DNA of 64,000 bases from positions 95,211 through 159,210 of the forward strand of contig NZ_CP036281.1 of the NCBI RefSeq assembly GCF_007750395.1. Direction: 5' to 3'. The DNA comes from Polystyrenella longa. Its GTDB lineage: Bacteria > Planctomycetota > Planctomycetia > Planctomycetales > Planctomycetaceae. Each line of letters starts with the position of its first letter. The first letter of the stretch is position 1. A program made the position numbers and the translations under genes. The notes beneath the pieces are model-generated. The model saw nothing but the letters and a program-made list of their open reading frames with translations. It did not search any database and was not told the DNA's origin. Positions 50,362 through 61,441 of the stretch are shown in pieces.

Positions 50362-50853
50362 ATGTCTACGGTAACTCGCGAAAGTTCAGAGTTAACATCG
50401 GAATGCGTTAATCCGGTACTTGGTGCTACTAAATCAGTATTTGAAGCCATGTTGGGGTGCACGCCCGTTCGAACGGGACTGGCTCTTAAAGAGTCGACTC
50501 AACCCAAATATGAAATCAGTGCTGTGATCGGTGTCACCGGTCGTGCTATCGGAACGATCGCTGTCAGCCTGAAGGAATCAACCGCTCTCGAGGTTCTCTA
50601 CCGTCTAGTGGGGGTCCGTGCAGATGAAATGAATGCGGAAGTCTGCGACGCCGTAGGTGAACTGACCAACATCATTGTGGGCAACACGAAAGCGAAAATG
50701 GAAGAATTACAGCTCTCCATTAGTATTCCCAATATCATTACCAGCTCTGGCCACCATCTCCATTACCCGTCCAAAGTTCAGCCGATCTGTATCGAGTTCG
50801 ATTCGGAAATTGGTCCTTTTGCGATCGAAGTCGGTTTCGCCAGTAATGACTAA
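50362..50853 (+). CDS. CheX/CheC-type chemotaxis phosphatase
   Basis: Start at ATG 50362 with GGAAGGAGCAG upstream; the longer ORF from 50305 has no such site. 163 residues with the signature DAVGELTNIIVGNTKAKM (ExxN as in CheX/CheC/FliY phosphatases) and the mid-strand IGTIAVSLKESTAL. It would dephosphorylate CheY-P or bind it. cheY follows 165 bases downstream. Confidence 0.88.
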   Translation: MSTVTRESSELTSECVNPVLGATKSVFEAMLGCTPVRTGLALKESTQPKYEISAVIGVTGRAIGTIAVSLKESTALEVLYRLVGVRADEMNAEVCDAVGELTNIIVGNTKAKMEELQLSISIPNIITSSGHHLHYPSKVQPICIEFDSEIGPFAIEVGFASND

Positions 50854-51018
50854 TGATTCCACTGAGTGGCCAGCGGCAGATGATGGTTTCCGTGACCTGA
50901 ACCAAACTAATAAAACAAAATCTATGTAAAGATACACCTCTGGTAATGATGGCTGGGGCAGATAATGAGCTCGCCCCATTTGGCAGAATTTAATTGATGT
51001 ATCTTGGAGTCAATTGAA

Positions 51019-51384
51019 ATGAAGGTATTACTTGTTGACGATTCCGGCACGATGAGAACGATTCAACGTCGTTGTCTCAATATGCTGAGCATTACAGACA
51101 TTGTGGAAGCGGAAGATGGTGTTCAGGCTCTCGATTTATTCGAGCGAACCAATTTTGACATCGTCCTCAGCGATTGGAACATGCCCAACATGGACGGGCT
51201 TTCTCTGCTTAAAGAGATCCGTCAGCGTGACGCGAATATTCCGGTGATTATGATTACAACGGAGGCTGAACGTGCTCGCGTGGTCACCGCGATCCAGGCT
51301 GGTGTTTCGGATTACCTGATTAAACCGTTTACGCCGGACATGCTTAAGGAAAAGATGGAGCGTTGGGTAACTATTCCCTCCTGA
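51019..51384 (+). CDS. cheY: Chemotaxis response regulator CheY
   Basis: 121 residues, single receiver domain. Asp7/Asp8, phospho-acceptor Asp52 in VLSDWNMPNMDG, Thr80 region MITTEAE and Lys102 in LIKPF are all present. Start at ATG 51019 (TTGGAG upstream) rather than TTG 51004. Binds the flagellar switch when phosphorylated. It follows a CheX-like phosphatase gene, a likely signal-off partner. Confidence 0.95.
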   Translation: MKVLLVDDSGTMRTIQRRCLNMLSITDIVEAEDGVQALDLFERTNFDIVLSDWNMPNMDGLSLLKEIRQRDANIPVIMITTEAERARVVTAIQAGVSDYLIKPFTPDMLKEKMERWVTIPS

Positions 51385-51807
51385 GAACAATATATCGATT
51401 ATCTTTGAAGTGAGGGGCTCTCACTCTATGGCATGACCATTGCGAATATTCTGTTGGTCGCTGTAGGGAAGAAAGGACGATAGTTCTAGAAGAGCAGTCA
51501 ATCTGCTGTTCCAAGGAAATCTGATTCCTGAGCAAGGCCCCCAAAATCCAGACATATCAATAGCTTCCCGTAGATCTTCGGGAATGCCGGCTCCTCCCGA
51601 ACAGAAGCGAGGCCCGGTCGTATATCATTTGCACAGCAAGGAAGATTACACCGCTGAATCTCCAGATTGTTTCAGCTCACAATAACCGCATTGTCGGGCT
51701 AAGCAACGAGAGGACTCTCCGCCAGGAGATTCTGCACGTGTCACTGTTGTCTCGAACAGCCGATAGTCTTCCTGGCGATAGGACGCAGGCGAAATAAGGA
51801 AACTGCA
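51385..51807. other. Intergenic before HDOD-GGDEF gene
   Basis: 423 bases. A 6-bp hairpin AGTGAG-GGGCT-CTCACT at 51409-51425 lies 25 bases after cheY; without a T-run it is only a possible terminator. No gene. Confidence 0.4.
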
Positions 51808-53775
51808 ATGATCGACCCAAAGAAAATATGGTCTTCCAATAATCTACCATCGTTACCCATGGTGGCCATTGAACTATTGGAACTCTCAAAAGATACAGAT
51901 TCCGAAGTCAGTGATTACATTCGTCTGGTCAAATCCGATCCGGCCATCACCGCGAAGATTTTGAAGGCGACCAACTCTTCTTACGCCGGGTTCAAAAACC
52001 CCATCACCAGCATCGACCGCGCTGTCCCATTACTTGGAGCGACGGTGGTTACCTCATTGGCGCTCAGTTTTTCTCTGTCCGACGCTGCACACGTTGCCGG
52101 TCCTATGGCGACGTGCTTCAAAAACTATTGGCGGTCCTCCGTGGTTAAAGCCGCCGCTTGTGAAGTCATCGCACTGGAATACAATCCGGGATCGGAAAGC
52201 GATTTTTTCCTGGCGGGTTTACTTTCCAGCCTGGGGCGACTGGCGATGCTGAAAACGATCCCGCAGGACTACCTGAAGGTGATCGAGACATTCGAGGAGT
52301 CGGAAGACAAGCTGCTCCATGAAGTCGAAACAGAGTTGCTCGGAGTCAACCACATTGAAGCCGGGTTGAATCTGATGATCTCCTGGAAAATCCCCTCCAC
52401 GATTCAGCTTTGTGTTCGGCATCAGGCTGATCCTCCTGAAGTGATCAATGCCATTGAGCCTTCGCAGGATTTGGATATGGTGCGGGCTGTTGCCGTAGCG
52501 AATGCTGTTGGTAGCTACTTTTGCACTCATCAGAAGGGGATCGCATTACAGCGGCTCCAGTTATTGACGGCCAGTTTTTACAAATGGTCCGATAAAGATC
52601 TCGAAGATCGCTTGCTGAAAATGAAAGAGCGGATCGATCTGGCAGCAGAGGTCTTCTCTGTCGACACATCAGAAATCGAGAGCCTTAATGACATCATGGC
52701 CGAAGCGGGCGAGCAATTGGCGATGCTGGCGATGCGAGCCCATGTTGCCAGCACCCAGGCCGTCGTGCGTCAGCAAATAATTGAAGAAGAAGTCAAACAG
52801 CTAGAGCAGAAAAACCAGGAATTAACAGAACAGGCGATTCGAGACGTTCTCACGGGAACCTACAATCGAAAATTCTTTGACGAAAGTCTGCGAAAAGAGA
52901 TCGCCCGTGCGGCACGCTCCGCTACGACGATTGGGGTCATCTTCCTCGATATCGATAACTTCAAAAAACTGAACGATACCTACGGTCATCAGTTTGGTGA
53001 TGACGTCCTTAAGCAGGTCTCGGCTCGCATGGAAGATACGTTGCGTACAACCGACCTTCTTGGCCGGTACGGAGGCGAAGAGTTCGTCGCTCTGGTTTCA
53101 CAACCGACGAAAAAAGGGCTGACCAAAGTTGCCGATCGATTGCGGGCCGCGATTGAGAGTTTGAAAATTCTGTTCAACAACAAACAGGTACCTGTCACGA
53201 TCAGCGTGGGGGCTTGCATCGCCATGCCGCGAAGGAACGGACTTGAAGTTGGCGAACGCCTGGTGACAGAGTCCGATGCAGCCATGTACGACTCCAAACG
53301 AAATGGACGAAATCAGGTTCATGTCCGTTCGATTATCGATCCCATTCAGGAACAACTGACACAGCTCAGCAATCAGAAACGATTCAGCCGTTGGCTCGTT
53401 CGGCATGGCCATGCCCGTATCGAAGAAGTTTCTCAGGTTCTACTGGATTGTCATTTTCCACATGAGAAAATCGGTGTCCTTGCTCAAAATTCAGGTTACC
53501 TGACTGCTGAGCAGGTGGAGCAGATACTGGATTTACAGAGACAATCCGATGAACGCTTCGGCGTGACCGCGATTGCACAGGGATTTCTCACGGAAGAACA
53601 AGTCGCCTATTTACTGGCTATGCAACAGGAAGATGCAGGACAAGTGGCTCAAGCTTTAGCCGCTAAAGGCTGCATAAACGACGAAATCCTTTATAACCTC
53701 ATGAACATCTACAAACACGAGGTGGATCCATCCCGGCCTGCAAAAAATGCAGTGGCCAGCGATTCAGCGACCTAA
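51808..53775 (+). CDS. HDOD-GGDEF protein (diguanylate cyclase)
   Basis: 655 residues. HDOD domain at about 10-245 (LPSLPMVAIELLELSKD, LVKSDPAITAKILKATNSS). A helical linker. GGDEF domain about 340-510: TGTYNRKFFDE, IFLDIDNFKKLNDTYGHQFG, active-site GGEEF at 422-426, and inhibitory I-site RTTD at 413-416, five residues upstream. So it should make c-di-GMP with product control. The C-terminal 130 residues are two to three repeats of an (F/I)LT(A/E)EQV...LLAMQ type and are unassigned. Follows cheX-cheY by about 420 bases. Confidence 0.93.
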   Translation: MIDPKKIWSSNNLPSLPMVAIELLELSKDTDSEVSDYIRLVKSDPAITAKILKATNSSYAGFKNPITSIDRAVPLLGATVVTSLALSFSLSDAAHVAGPMATCFKNYWRSSVVKAAACEVIALEYNPGSESDFFLAGLLSSLGRLAMLKTIPQDYLKVIETFEESEDKLLHEVETELLGVNHIEAGLNLMISWKIPSTIQLCVRHQADPPEVINAIEPSQDLDMVRAVAVANAVGSYFCTHQKGIALQRLQLLTASFYKWSDKDLEDRLLKMKERIDLAAEVFSVDTSEIESLNDIMAEAGEQLAMLAMRAHVASTQAVVRQQIIEEEVKQLEQKNQELTEQAIRDVLTGTYNRKFFDESLRKEIARAARSATTIGVIFLDIDNFKKLNDTYGHQFGDDVLKQVSARMEDTLRTTDLLGRYGGEEFVALVSQPTKKGLTKVADRLRAAIESLKILFNNKQVPVTISVGACIAMPRRNGLEVGERLVTESDAAMYDSKRNGRNQVHVRSIIDPIQEQLTQLSNQKRFSRWLVRHGHARIEEVSQVLLDCHFPHEKIGVLAQNSGYLTAEQVEQILDLQRQSDERFGVTAIAQGFLTEEQVAYLLAMQQEDAGQVAQALAAKGCINDEILYNLMNIYKHEVDPSRPAKNAVASDSAT

Positions 53776-54290
53776 AGTTGGGAACAACGACCAGCTTACC
53801 GGGTTCGGATGATTGCACTGAGAAAAGTCAGTTCTTGAACACAAAAGAGTACGAAGCCAACTCGTCGTCGGCCTTCCAGGATTAATTCAGGAAGGGTTCA
53901 CGACCAGGATGACGGGTAAAAAATCGTGCTGACAGTCCAGGCTGTATGTTCACATTATTGAGCTGACGCTTTTTGACTATAATCCACTTGATCGAGAGTG
54001 ATTGATTCACAGACTTCTCTTCAGGGTGGGTAGGAAACTATGATTCCCTGCAGTCGACAGTGCAAGTCGTTTTGAAGGCCGGGTCCATGGAGGAACTGAG
54101 TGCGACAGAATCTCTAACAGAGATGTCACCTCGGATCGAGCAGGTTGCCGGACGGAATGTCTGGTGGACTCAGAGTGCAGGTTTCTGCTCTGAGCCAGTA
54201 ACCATTTTCAAAGCCCTCTTGACTGATTCGCTTCCTTTCGGAAACTGGTCAGTTCAAATTTGAAATCAGCAATTGGTGGATACAGTAGAT
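53776..54290. other. Intergenic, with degenerate member of the inverted-repeat family
   Basis: 515 bases. TTTTCAAAGCCCTC near 54206 and TTTGAAAT near 54260 bound a stretch resembling the 30.6-kb and 33.4-kb elements but weaker. A hairpin CCTTCC/GGAAGG is near 53872-53895. A 67-codon ORF at 54060 was rejected. Confidence 0.35.
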
Positions 54291-55868
54291 ATGACGGAAG
54301 TCTCTGCAATCTCGTTCAACGAACAGAAAATGTCGCGAAGGTATGCCCTCTCCCTGATCGCGGCCATTGTCCTCTCCTTTCTTGGCTGGCAGATTCTGCA
54401 CGATGGGGGAAGCCATGCTTCCGCAGTCGCCGCCGGTTCTGCAACAGAACATGCTGTTGAGCATGGTGCCGAGCCCCATGGAGCTGCCGAGGGAGCCGTA
54501 CCAGCCGAGGAAAAGCACCACGATATCGCTCCTGATTTTTATAGCATTCTCCCTTTTGCAGCGCTGCTCCTTTGTATTGCCTTATTGCCACTGTTTCATA
54601 AGACAGAACATTGGTGGGAACATAATTGGAATCGATTTACAGTTGCCGTCGTTCTGGGCGCCGTGACATTATTTTATTACGCGTTCCTGTACGGACATGG
54701 TGTGACCGACCATACAGCCCACACAACGTCGGAGCCTGGCTTGGGGGCGGCGGTCGTTGTTCTCAAAAATGCTCTGCTGGTAGAATACATTCCTTTCATT
54801 ACTCTTCTGTTCAGTTTGTATGTCATCTCGGGTGGCATCGCGATTGAAGGTCACCTGGTAGGACGACCAAAGTTGAATACAGGCCTCATCGGTTTAGGGG
54901 CGCTGTTAGCCAGCTTCATTGGTACGACCGGTGCCGCGATGTTGTTGATTCGTCCTTTGCTGCGAGCCAATGCCAACCGTGATTATGTTGCCCATACAGT
55001 GATCTTCTTTATCTTCGTTGTTTGTAATACGGGTGGCTGCCTGTTACCGATCGGTGATCCACCATTGTTCCTGGGGTATTTGAGAGGCGTACCATTCACC
55101 TGGACGCTGGAACTCTGGCCGGAATGGTTGTTCGTGAATTTCCTGCTGATTGGTGTCTACTTCACCTGGGATACGCTTAAGTACCTTAAAGAAAACCGAA
55201 CCAAGATCGAAGCGAAACCGGAGAATCCCGAGAAATTCAAAATTCGGGGTGTATTGAATTCTGTCTGGCTGGTGGGCGTCATCATCTGTGTCGCCTTGCT
55301 CGATCCGAGCAAAGCTGTTCCCGGGACAGACTGGCATGCCCCCATGTACTTCCGCGAAGTGATGATGTTGATTCTCACCGGACTGTCACTGATTTTCACC
55401 AGCGTTTCCATTCGCCAGAAGAATTCATTCAACTACGATGCCATTCTGGAAGTGGCAGCCCTGTTTGTGGGTATCTTCATCTGCATGCAGGCACCGATTC
55501 AAATTCTAAACGTGTATGGAAAGTTTCTTGGCTTCGACAGTCCAACGAAGTTCTACTGGGGAACGGGTATTCTTTCCAGTTTTCTGGATAACGCACCGAC
55601 CTATGTCGTCTTCTTTGAAACGGCCAAAACCATGGAACCTACCGGAACGGTGGTGGCTGGTGTTGGGGAGCTTATGCTGTCGGCCATCAGTTTGGGAGCC
55701 GTCTTCATGGGAGCGATGACCTACATCGGCAACGGTCCGAACTTTATGGTCAAAGCTATCGCCGAAAAGAACAACGTGCGAATGCCTTCCTTCTTCGGTT
55801 ACATGGCTTACAGTTGTGCGGTCCTGTTACCGATTTCGATTATCATGAACCTGATCTTCCTGCTGTAA
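54291..55868 (+). CDS. NhaD/CitMHS-type sodium:proton antiporter-like membrane protein
   Basis: Start at ATG 54291 (a TTG at 54273 would add six residues). 525 residues with about 12 predicted transmembrane segments. A His-rich stretch lies between TM1 and TM2 (residues about 40-75: [17 protein letters not shown]). [13 protein letters not shown] and [13 protein letters not shown] are the twin half-site motifs of the ion transporter superfamily (NhaD/CitMHS). It probably moves Na+ or a carboxylate; the substrate is not fixed by the sequence. Confidence 0.88.
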   Translation: MTEVSAISFNEQKMSRRYALSLIAAIVLSFLGWQILHDGGSHASAVAAGSATEHAVEHGAEPHGAAEGAVPAEEKHHDIAPDFYSILPFAALLLCIALLPLFHKTEHWWEHNWNRFTVAVVLGAVTLFYYAFLYGHGVTDHTAHTTSEPGLGAAVVVLKNALLVEYIPFITLLFSLYVISGGIAIEGHLVGRPKLNTGLIGLGALLASFIGTTGAAMLLIRPLLRANANRDYVAHTVIFFIFVVCNTGGCLLPIGDPPLFLGYLRGVPFTWTLELWPEWLFVNFLLIGVYFTWDTLKYLKENRTKIEAKPENPEKFKIRGVLNSVWLVGVIICVALLDPSKAVPGTDWHAPMYFREVMMLILTGLSLIFTSVSIRQKNSFNYDAILEVAALFVGIFICMQAPIQILNVYGKFLGFDSPTKFYWGTGILSSFLDNAPTYVVFFETAKTMEPTGTVVAGVGELMLSAISLGAVFMGAMTYIGNGPNFMVKAIAEKNNVRMPSFFGYMAYSCAVLLPISIIMNLIFLL

Positions 55869-55906
55869 GGCTCACCGCCTGAACGTTAGAAGTTCAGAAT
55901 GTAAAT

Positions 55907-55947
55907 TAAAAAAGGGTCGGAAGTTCGATAGAACTTCCGACCCTTTT
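55907..55947. terminator. Bidirectional terminator between antiporter and DUF4198 gene
   Basis: A 17-bp perfect stem AAAAGGGTCGGAAGTTC / GAACTTCCGACCCTTTT with loop GATA (55927-55930), with A-run on the left and T-run on the right. Confidence 0.92.
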
Positions 55948-55981
55948 GTCATTTCAAAACGGAGTAACGATCTCGTGAATG

Positions 55982-56788
55982 TTACTCTCCGCAACAGGGA
56001 CAGATCTCCGGCACCAGGACGGTTAATGTCGCCGCATAAAGCGTTTCATCATAGGCTTCCCCGTCGACGGCTGGGACTTTATGGTGAACGGCGATGAGAA
56101 AACGATTCCCCGACTTCGGAGTGAAACTGACCGCTCCGTCCGCGTCCGTATTACGCTCATACTGTTCGTCGAAGCCTTCTGCCAGGCTGACGCCCTGAGG
56201 AATGTAAGAAACTTTTGCGTCAGCAAGTGGTTTCCCTTCAAACAGAACCTGCATCCGCAGTTTCTTGCCCGGGCCCATGGGAGTGACGGGATTGGACATT
56301 GGAACCAGCTCTAATGCATGACCTGCGACGCGATCGAATCCGGGGTTGTCGACCGAAACTTGGTCCAGAGATGGGGTCACAACGAAAAACGTTTTGGCAC
56401 TCTTAATGGCACGGATGGGGTGACCATGATTAAGCAGCTTGTCCAGAGTATGTTCGACTGTGTACAGGCCAGGTTTCTTAACGACGAACTTACTGGTCCA
56501 GTAGCCTTCGTTTGGTGCGTAACCGGTGTCGATTAGGCGATCCAGAAGATCGTATCGGGTTCCATCGGGAGAAACCAAATCAACTGAGCAGCCTTCCAGG
56601 TCGAGTTTACTCGCCAGTTTGAAGTCGCGATGGTCGTTGCCGTGATTGCCCAGTTTAAGGTCGATGTAAACCGCTCCACCGGTACGTACCAGGTTGGAAT
56701 TGGTTTCGACCCAGGTGTCATGGGCGAATGCCAACGGACTGAGCAGGCAGCACCAGCCGAATAGAAACAGAAAAGAAGTACGAATCAT
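55982..56788 (-). CDS. DUF4198-type secreted protein
   Basis: Start at ATG 56788 with AAAGGG upstream; the longer ORF from 56836 is less likely. 268 residues. Signal peptide FLFLFGWCCLLSPLAFA, then HDTWVET, the typical DUF4198 start; VYIDLKLGNHGN and PMGPGKKLRMQVLFEGKPL; an SFTPKSGNRFLIAVHH segment; C-terminal PEICPCCGE. DUF4198 proteins are periplasmic, related to metal-uptake (nickel/cobalt) subunits. It is last of a three-gene minus-strand set with a DUF1559 and a Cys-rich protein. Confidence 0.88.
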   Translation of the reverse strand: MIRTSFLFLFGWCCLLSPLAFAHDTWVETNSNLVRTGGAVYIDLKLGNHGNDHRDFKLASKLDLEGCSVDLVSPDGTRYDLLDRLIDTGYAPNEGYWTSKFVVKKPGLYTVEHTLDKLLNHGHPIRAIKSAKTFFVVTPSLDQVSVDNPGFDRVAGHALELVPMSNPVTPMGPGKKLRMQVLFEGKPLADAKVSYIPQGVSLAEGFDEQYERNTDADGAVSFTPKSGNRFLIAVHHKVPAVDGEAYDETLYAATLTVLVPEICPCCGE

Positions 56789-56850
56789 GAGATTCCCTTT
56801 ATGAATGTCGACAGAGGATTGGTTCAATCCAATCATGTCGAAGCTGATGT

Positions 56851-57849
56851 TTATAAATCGCCGATTGGCTCTTTACCGTTACGAGTAGCAAGAGCACGCC
56901 AGATACTGCTGTCGATTGCTTCGCCAATGAATTGCACGCTACCGTCCAGGTAGGCAGCAAAAACGCCCCCGGGATGAGCGCTGCGAGCACTGGTCATCGC
57001 GAAGTTGTGATACCCATTATGGCAGTCGGGCAGCGGATAGTTGGGCGTGTACCAATGGTTATACATCGCATCCGCCAGGTGTCCGTTCACCCACTTAGCA
57101 CCCCGTTGACCCGACCAGGCAGGAGCTGTCGCGACGTCGCAGGAGGAAGGCGTTGTTTGGGTTCCCAGAGGCAATTCGATCACTCGATGACGATAGTCAG
57201 AATCGTCAGGGGCGCTGTTGGTACCATCGCCCAGCAACTGTTCGCTGAAGACAATTGTATGACTGGTTCCATCTTTAACATGACGAAATCCAATATCGGA
57301 CAGCGAGAAAATCAAACCGTCCGCATCGGCGATAGACCCGTCATCGGATGTTCCTGGTCCGTTTTCGCCAGAGCCAGAGCACGCGGGATAGCTGAGACCG
57401 CCGTAGATAGAATCGGGTACAGATGCGCGGTCGCTAGGGCAAATCAGAAACGAGATATAGTTCTGAGCGGCCATGTCATTGTTATTCACTTCGGTTGCGT
57501 CGTATGCACCAAAGTTAAATGCGTTCAGTGGAGGAACGTCATAGTTCAACAGATTTTCGAGGTTAGCCTGTTCCGCGTAAGGGAACAGTTTGGCTTGAGG
57601 AGACCAGACGAAAGGGAACCCCAAGCTACCCGGTGGCAGAACGCGATGAACGGATTCGTAATTGTGCAACGCGATACTCATCTGACGGAGGTTGTTCCGG
57701 CATTTGGTTCGTCGGGCCGCCTCCCGCGCTTGTTGAACGGCGGGAAGTAACAGGCCAATTAATATCGAGATGATGGCCATCACCACCAGTAATTCGATCA
57801 GTGTAAATCCACGCGCACGTTGTGCGCGTAGATTGATTGAATGTCTCAT
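56851..57849 (-). CDS. DUF1559 pilin-like protein
   Basis: A 332-residue planctomycete protein. N-terminus [27 protein letters not shown] is a type IV pilin/pseudopilin-like prepilin segment; [14 protein letters not shown] follows. The C-terminal [14 protein letters not shown] is the H-X9-DG motif diagnostic of DUF1559. Many copies occur per planctomycete genome; they are believed exported by a type II-like system. It lies between the Cys-rich protein and DUF4198 genes. Confidence 0.95.
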   Translation of the reverse strand: MRHSINLRAQRARGFTLIELLVVMAIISILIGLLLPAVQQAREAARRTKCRNNLRQMSIALHNYESVHRVLPPGSLGFPFVWSPQAKLFPYAEQANLENLLNYDVPPLNAFNFGAYDATEVNNNDMAAQNYISFLICPSDRASVPDSIYGGLSYPACSGSGENGPGTSDDGSIADADGLIFSLSDIGFRHVKDGTSHTIVFSEQLLGDGTNSAPDDSDYRHRVIELPLGTQTTPSSCDVATAPAWSGQRGAKWVNGHLADAMYNHWYTPNYPLPDCHNGYHNFAMTSARSAHPGGVFAAYLDGSVQFIGEAIDSSIWRALATRNGKEPIGDL

Positions 57850-57934
57850 TGAAGAAACTCCAGAAAAGAAAAATCCAGGGAACGCCCCAAAAATGTACGG
57901 ACGTTCGGAAATGGGAATGATTCCAGGTAAAGAA

Positions 57935-58513
57935 TCAGGCCGCTTCTGGAGGAGGAGTTTCAGGTAGCTGACGACGTTCGGGACGGACTCCGGAATAATC
58001 CAGAATCGTCCAACTTAAGTCGAACAAGGAGGAGCAGATTGCAGACTTAGAGAGAATACGTGGTTCGCTGTTGGTCACCAGACTGGAAGGGAACGAACCT
58101 CCACAGCCACAGGAAGTCAGGGCAGGATGTTCTTCCTCGGGGACAGCCGGAGTTTTTTCAGGGGCAGGCTTACTGCAGCAGGGTTGGTCGGTTGCCGAAC
58201 TGCAACATGAGAGGAGCGACATGGCGAAGTCCGACGGTGCGCAGATATCAGTTGGGAGCTGACAACAGGCTTTGGGCTTCGCAGTTGAAGCCGCAGTGGA
58301 ACAACAGGAAGATTGTCCTATGTCAGTGGCTGGTTTATGACAGCAGCATTCACCGCTTCCTTTTACGGACTGACTGCATTGGCAGCCACAATCGGATTGC
58401 CCTGAATAATGGGCCGGCACACCGACCATCATCGCCAGATAGACCAATAGCGTTAACGAGCCGATAAGTCGGCTACGATTAAACGTGATTGATAATTTCA
58501 GGCGGGGGTACAT
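57935..58513 (-). CDS. Secreted Cys-rich protein, candidate metal binder
   Basis: 192 residues with an N-terminal signal/TM ([17 protein letters not shown]). Cysteine clusters: [58 protein letters not shown]. The CC and CxC spacing and Gly/Ser linkers resemble metal-binding repeats. No family recognised. It is first in a minus-strand set with DUF1559 and DUF4198 proteins; together they suggest extracytoplasmic metal handling, an inference. Confidence 0.75.
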   Translation of the reverse strand: MYPRLKLSITFNRSRLIGSLTLLVYLAMMVGVPAHYSGQSDCGCQCSQSVKGSGECCCHKPATDIGQSSCCSTAASTAKPKACCQLPTDICAPSDFAMSLLSCCSSATDQPCCSKPAPEKTPAVPEEEHPALTSCGCGGSFPSSLVTNSEPRILSKSAICSSLFDLSWTILDYSGVRPERRQLPETPPPEAA

Positions 58514-58875
58514 CGTTCGGAAGAACCTTGGGGAAACAGTCGCGATTACCGTCTCCGTTCAGCAATCAGTGCGATCATATCAGGCGAGTTTTCAGCCTGA
58601 CGAGATTGATGGCAAGTTATCTTTGGCGATCTCCGTGCCAACGTGGGGTCCTTCGATTGTAAAAGAGCATCGAGGGCAACCGAAAGAGAGTACTTGGTAG
58701 ATTTCCCAGTTTCAGGAATAACCGGGTCTTATTTCGTAGGGAAATTGGATGGATTTCCGCCTTCGCCGAGAGGATGGTTTGGACCATCTCTGGAGCGGAT
58801 GCCTCTCAGAGCGGAGTACACAAAAAAAGGGAGAACCAGATGGTTCTCCCTTGATTGAGTTTAGCGCGGGGTGGT
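58514..58875. other. Intergenic before the mcp stop codon
   Basis: 362 bases between the Cys-rich gene and the mcp stop. It contains the mcp terminator (58822-58852). Short plus-strand ORFs at 58485-58858 lack support. Confidence 0.4.
58822..58852 (-). terminator. Rho-independent terminator after mcp
   Basis: On the minus strand: stem AAGGGAGAACCA / TGGTTCTCCCTT around a 2-base centre, followed by T7 (58827-58822). Confidence 0.85.
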
Positions 58876-61389
58876 TTAGATTGCCCGCATTTTGATCAGG
58901 AAATCTCCCGTAACCTTATCGAGTCGGGCCGATTCGGCAGCGAGAGCGTCGGCAGACCGGCTGATCTCAACGGCACCCTGGCCCCCCTCTTCGGCTGCTT
59001 TGGAAACTCCCGTGATGTTGTTGGAGACTTCCGCTGTACCGCGGGCAGCCTCGGAAACGTTGCGAGAGATTTCGCTTGTAGCCGCTGTCTGTTCTTCGAC
59101 GGCACTGGCGATTGTCGTAGAGATTTCGTTGATTCGGCCAATACTTGTACCGATCGACTGAATCGCTTCTGCGGCTCCACCGGTCACGTTCTGGATCGCT
59201 TCGATCTTCTGACTGATCTCTTCCGTCGCCCGAGCAGTCTGGCGAGCGAGTTCTTTGACTTCATTCGCAACGACCGCGAACCCTTTGCCCGCTTCACCCG
59301 CACGAGCGGCTTCAATCGTGGCGTTCAGGGCGAGCAGGTTGGTCTGCTGAGCGATTGAGGTAATCACTTTGATGACCTGACCAATTTCGTTGCTCGCGAC
59401 ACCGAGATCTTTGATGGTCACGTTGGTTCGGTTCGCTTCTTCGACGGCCTGGGCAGTCATCATTGAAGCGTCCTGGACGTGGCGGGCAATTTCGGAAATC
59501 GAGCTGGAAAGCTCTTCGGTTGCACTGGAGACGGTCTCGACGTTTTTGGTCGCTTCTTCCGAAGCGGCGGCCACGACTTGTGACTGTCGAGCAGTCTCTT
59601 CCGTCAATGCAGCCATCGCCTTGGAGTTATCCTGCATTTCTGTTGCCGAAGCCGTCACCGCAGTGACGACACCTTTGACATTATTTTCAAAATCGTCAGC
59701 CAGCTTGACGCGTTCAGTAATCACGTCCCAGGTCACCATTGGACCGACATAATCATTGTTCTTATCAAAGATGGCGGAGACCAACAGGTCGAGAGTCTGG
59801 TCGCCGACGTTGATTTTGGCACGGTGTGGCAGGTTGTTGGGATCTCGCAGCAAGGCCCGTTGGTGTTCAGGAGCTTTGTGGAAGACGTCGATTGAGCCGC
59901 CAATGATTTTGTCTACGGGAACGGGAAGCAGTGATTCAATACTTCTTAGCGTCCGTTCTGAAGCGGGGTTCATGAACACGATTTCACAATCTTTATTGGC
60001 CAGCATCACATTAATAGGAATGTTTTCCATCATGTTCTGGATGCGGACCATCTCGTTTTCCAGACGCAGCTTTTCGGTGATCACTTCCCATGTCACCATA
60101 GGACCAATAAAGCGACCACTGTCGTCTGAAACCGGACTAACGAGCAAATCGAGAGTTTCCGGACCGACGGCGATTTGTGCCCGGTGCGGAAGATTGCGTG
60201 GGTCAGCCAGCAATGCCCGTTGATGAGCGGGGTTGTGATGGAAAATATCGATGGACTGGCCAAGCATCTGGTCGGCCTTCACAGGCAGCAGGGCTTCGAT
60301 GCTTTTCAAGGTTTTGATAGAAGCGGGATTGATGTAAGTAATCTCGCAATCGAGGTTAGCCATCATCACATTGATGGGAATCTGATCGAGCATCGACTGA
60401 GCTTTTGCAGCGGCTGCCGCGCGAGTCGCTCGTTCTGTGATCAGGTCCCAGCTCTGGAAAAATCCCTGCAGCGTTCCAGCATCGTCACGAACTGGTACGA
60501 TGTTGACGTCGATGATCTCGTCGTGAAGATCCAAAGTGATTTTCTGTGGAGCACGCAGGATGGCCGGGTTGACCTCCAGTTCTGGTGCGGCTTGGTAAAG
60601 TTTCGTGACTGGACTGCCAATCAAGTCCTGCGTACTGAACCCCAATACGGGAGCAAGTTTAGTAAAAAGCTCCTGACCTTTGTGATTTATATAGGTGACG
60701 GTCCCATCGACTTCGACGAAGACGAAGGAGAGTGGAGAATGTTCCACCATTCCGTAGAATTGCTCGAATTTCTGTGACGCCGTGCCTTGCTCGGTCGTGC
60801 TATTCGTTGATTGGACAGGCATCTTCCATTCCTCCTGAATGTGGTTACCGGTAGTTCCGGAATTTGAGGGGTTGTTGTGGGGGCGTTCCTGATTGGAATC
60901 GGTCTGATTTGAATAGGCGTCGGATCGTAAACCCGAAGTGCTACTGACAGAGGTACTTGTGGTGACCAATTCTTTCGATCGAGTTTCGACCGAAGCATTG
61001 ATCATAATTGTTGCGATGGCTTCAAGAGCTTCTTGCCAGACAAGAGCCAGTTCCTCGGACCATGCTTCGCCCGCCATTTCTTCCATTACGACCAGTAAAG
61101 AAAGAGCAACGGGTTCATAGTCTTCTGCAGTGACTCCATAGCCTCCATGTCGGCGACCGAGTTCCTCCAGAACAGATTGTAATTTTTCAGGTTGCTCCAG
61201 CGATTTCACGACGGTCGACAATGCCTGAACCAGTTTTTTCCGTTGTTCAGGCATCTCCGCGTTTACGAATAGAGATTCGAGATGCGGGTAGTCTGTAAAC
61301 AGTTTATCGTAGAATCGGTCGGCCAGTTCTCCCGCATGGGGAGCCAGCAGCTCGAATGATTCTCTTAGTAACGGAACATTCAAAGTCAT
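58876..61389 (-). CDS. Soluble methyl-accepting chemotaxis protein with globin and three PAS domains
   Basis: 837 residues with no transmembrane segment. Residues 1-135 form a globin: FYDKLF (B10 Tyr27), [11 protein letters not shown] (distal Gln49) and [14 protein letters not shown] with proximal His81. A disordered linker (about 136-205) follows, then PAS1 (about 205-325) and two near-tandem PAS copies (about 330-445 and 450-565: [20 protein letters not shown] and [20 protein letters not shown]). The MA signalling domain with the hairpin tip [20 protein letters not shown] ends the protein. It is a cytoplasmic oxygen/redox or gas sensor by analogy with HemAT. First of mcp-cheW-cheA in reverse order. 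Confidence 0.93.
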   Translation of the reverse strand: MTLNVPLLRESFELLAPHAGELADRFYDKLFTDYPHLESLFVNAEMPEQRKKLVQALSTVVKSLEQPEKLQSVLEELGRRHGGYGVTAEDYEPVALSLLVVMEEMAGEAWSEELALVWQEALEAIATIMINASVETRSKELVTTSTSVSSTSGLRSDAYSNQTDSNQERPHNNPSNSGTTGNHIQEEWKMPVQSTNSTTEQGTASQKFEQFYGMVEHSPLSFVFVEVDGTVTYINHKGQELFTKLAPVLGFSTQDLIGSPVTKLYQAAPELEVNPAILRAPQKITLDLHDEIIDVNIVPVRDDAGTLQGFFQSWDLITERATRAAAAAKAQSMLDQIPINVMMANLDCEITYINPASIKTLKSIEALLPVKADQMLGQSIDIFHHNPAHQRALLADPRNLPHRAQIAVGPETLDLLVSPVSDDSGRFIGPMVTWEVITEKLRLENEMVRIQNMMENIPINVMLANKDCEIVFMNPASERTLRSIESLLPVPVDKIIGGSIDVFHKAPEHQRALLRDPNNLPHRAKINVGDQTLDLLVSAIFDKNNDYVGPMVTWDVITERVKLADDFENNVKGVVTAVTASATEMQDNSKAMAALTEETARQSQVVAAASEEATKNVETVSSATEELSSSISEIARHVQDASMMTAQAVEEANRTNVTIKDLGVASNEIGQVIKVITSIAQQTNLLALNATIEAARAGEAGKGFAVVANEVKELARQTARATEEISQKIEAIQNVTGGAAEAIQSIGTSIGRINEISTTIASAVEEQTAATSEISRNVSEAARGTAEVSNNITGVSKAAEEGGQGAVEISRSADALAAESARLDKVTGDFLIKMRAI

Positions 61390-61441
61390 GAAATCTTATC
61401 CTACTTGAAGGACGTTGCTCGGAGAGCAGGCGATAGGTCAG

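Noticed and set aside
54060..54263. 67-codon ORF before the antiporter
   Set aside because: No motif, and its end overlaps the inverted-repeat-like segment.
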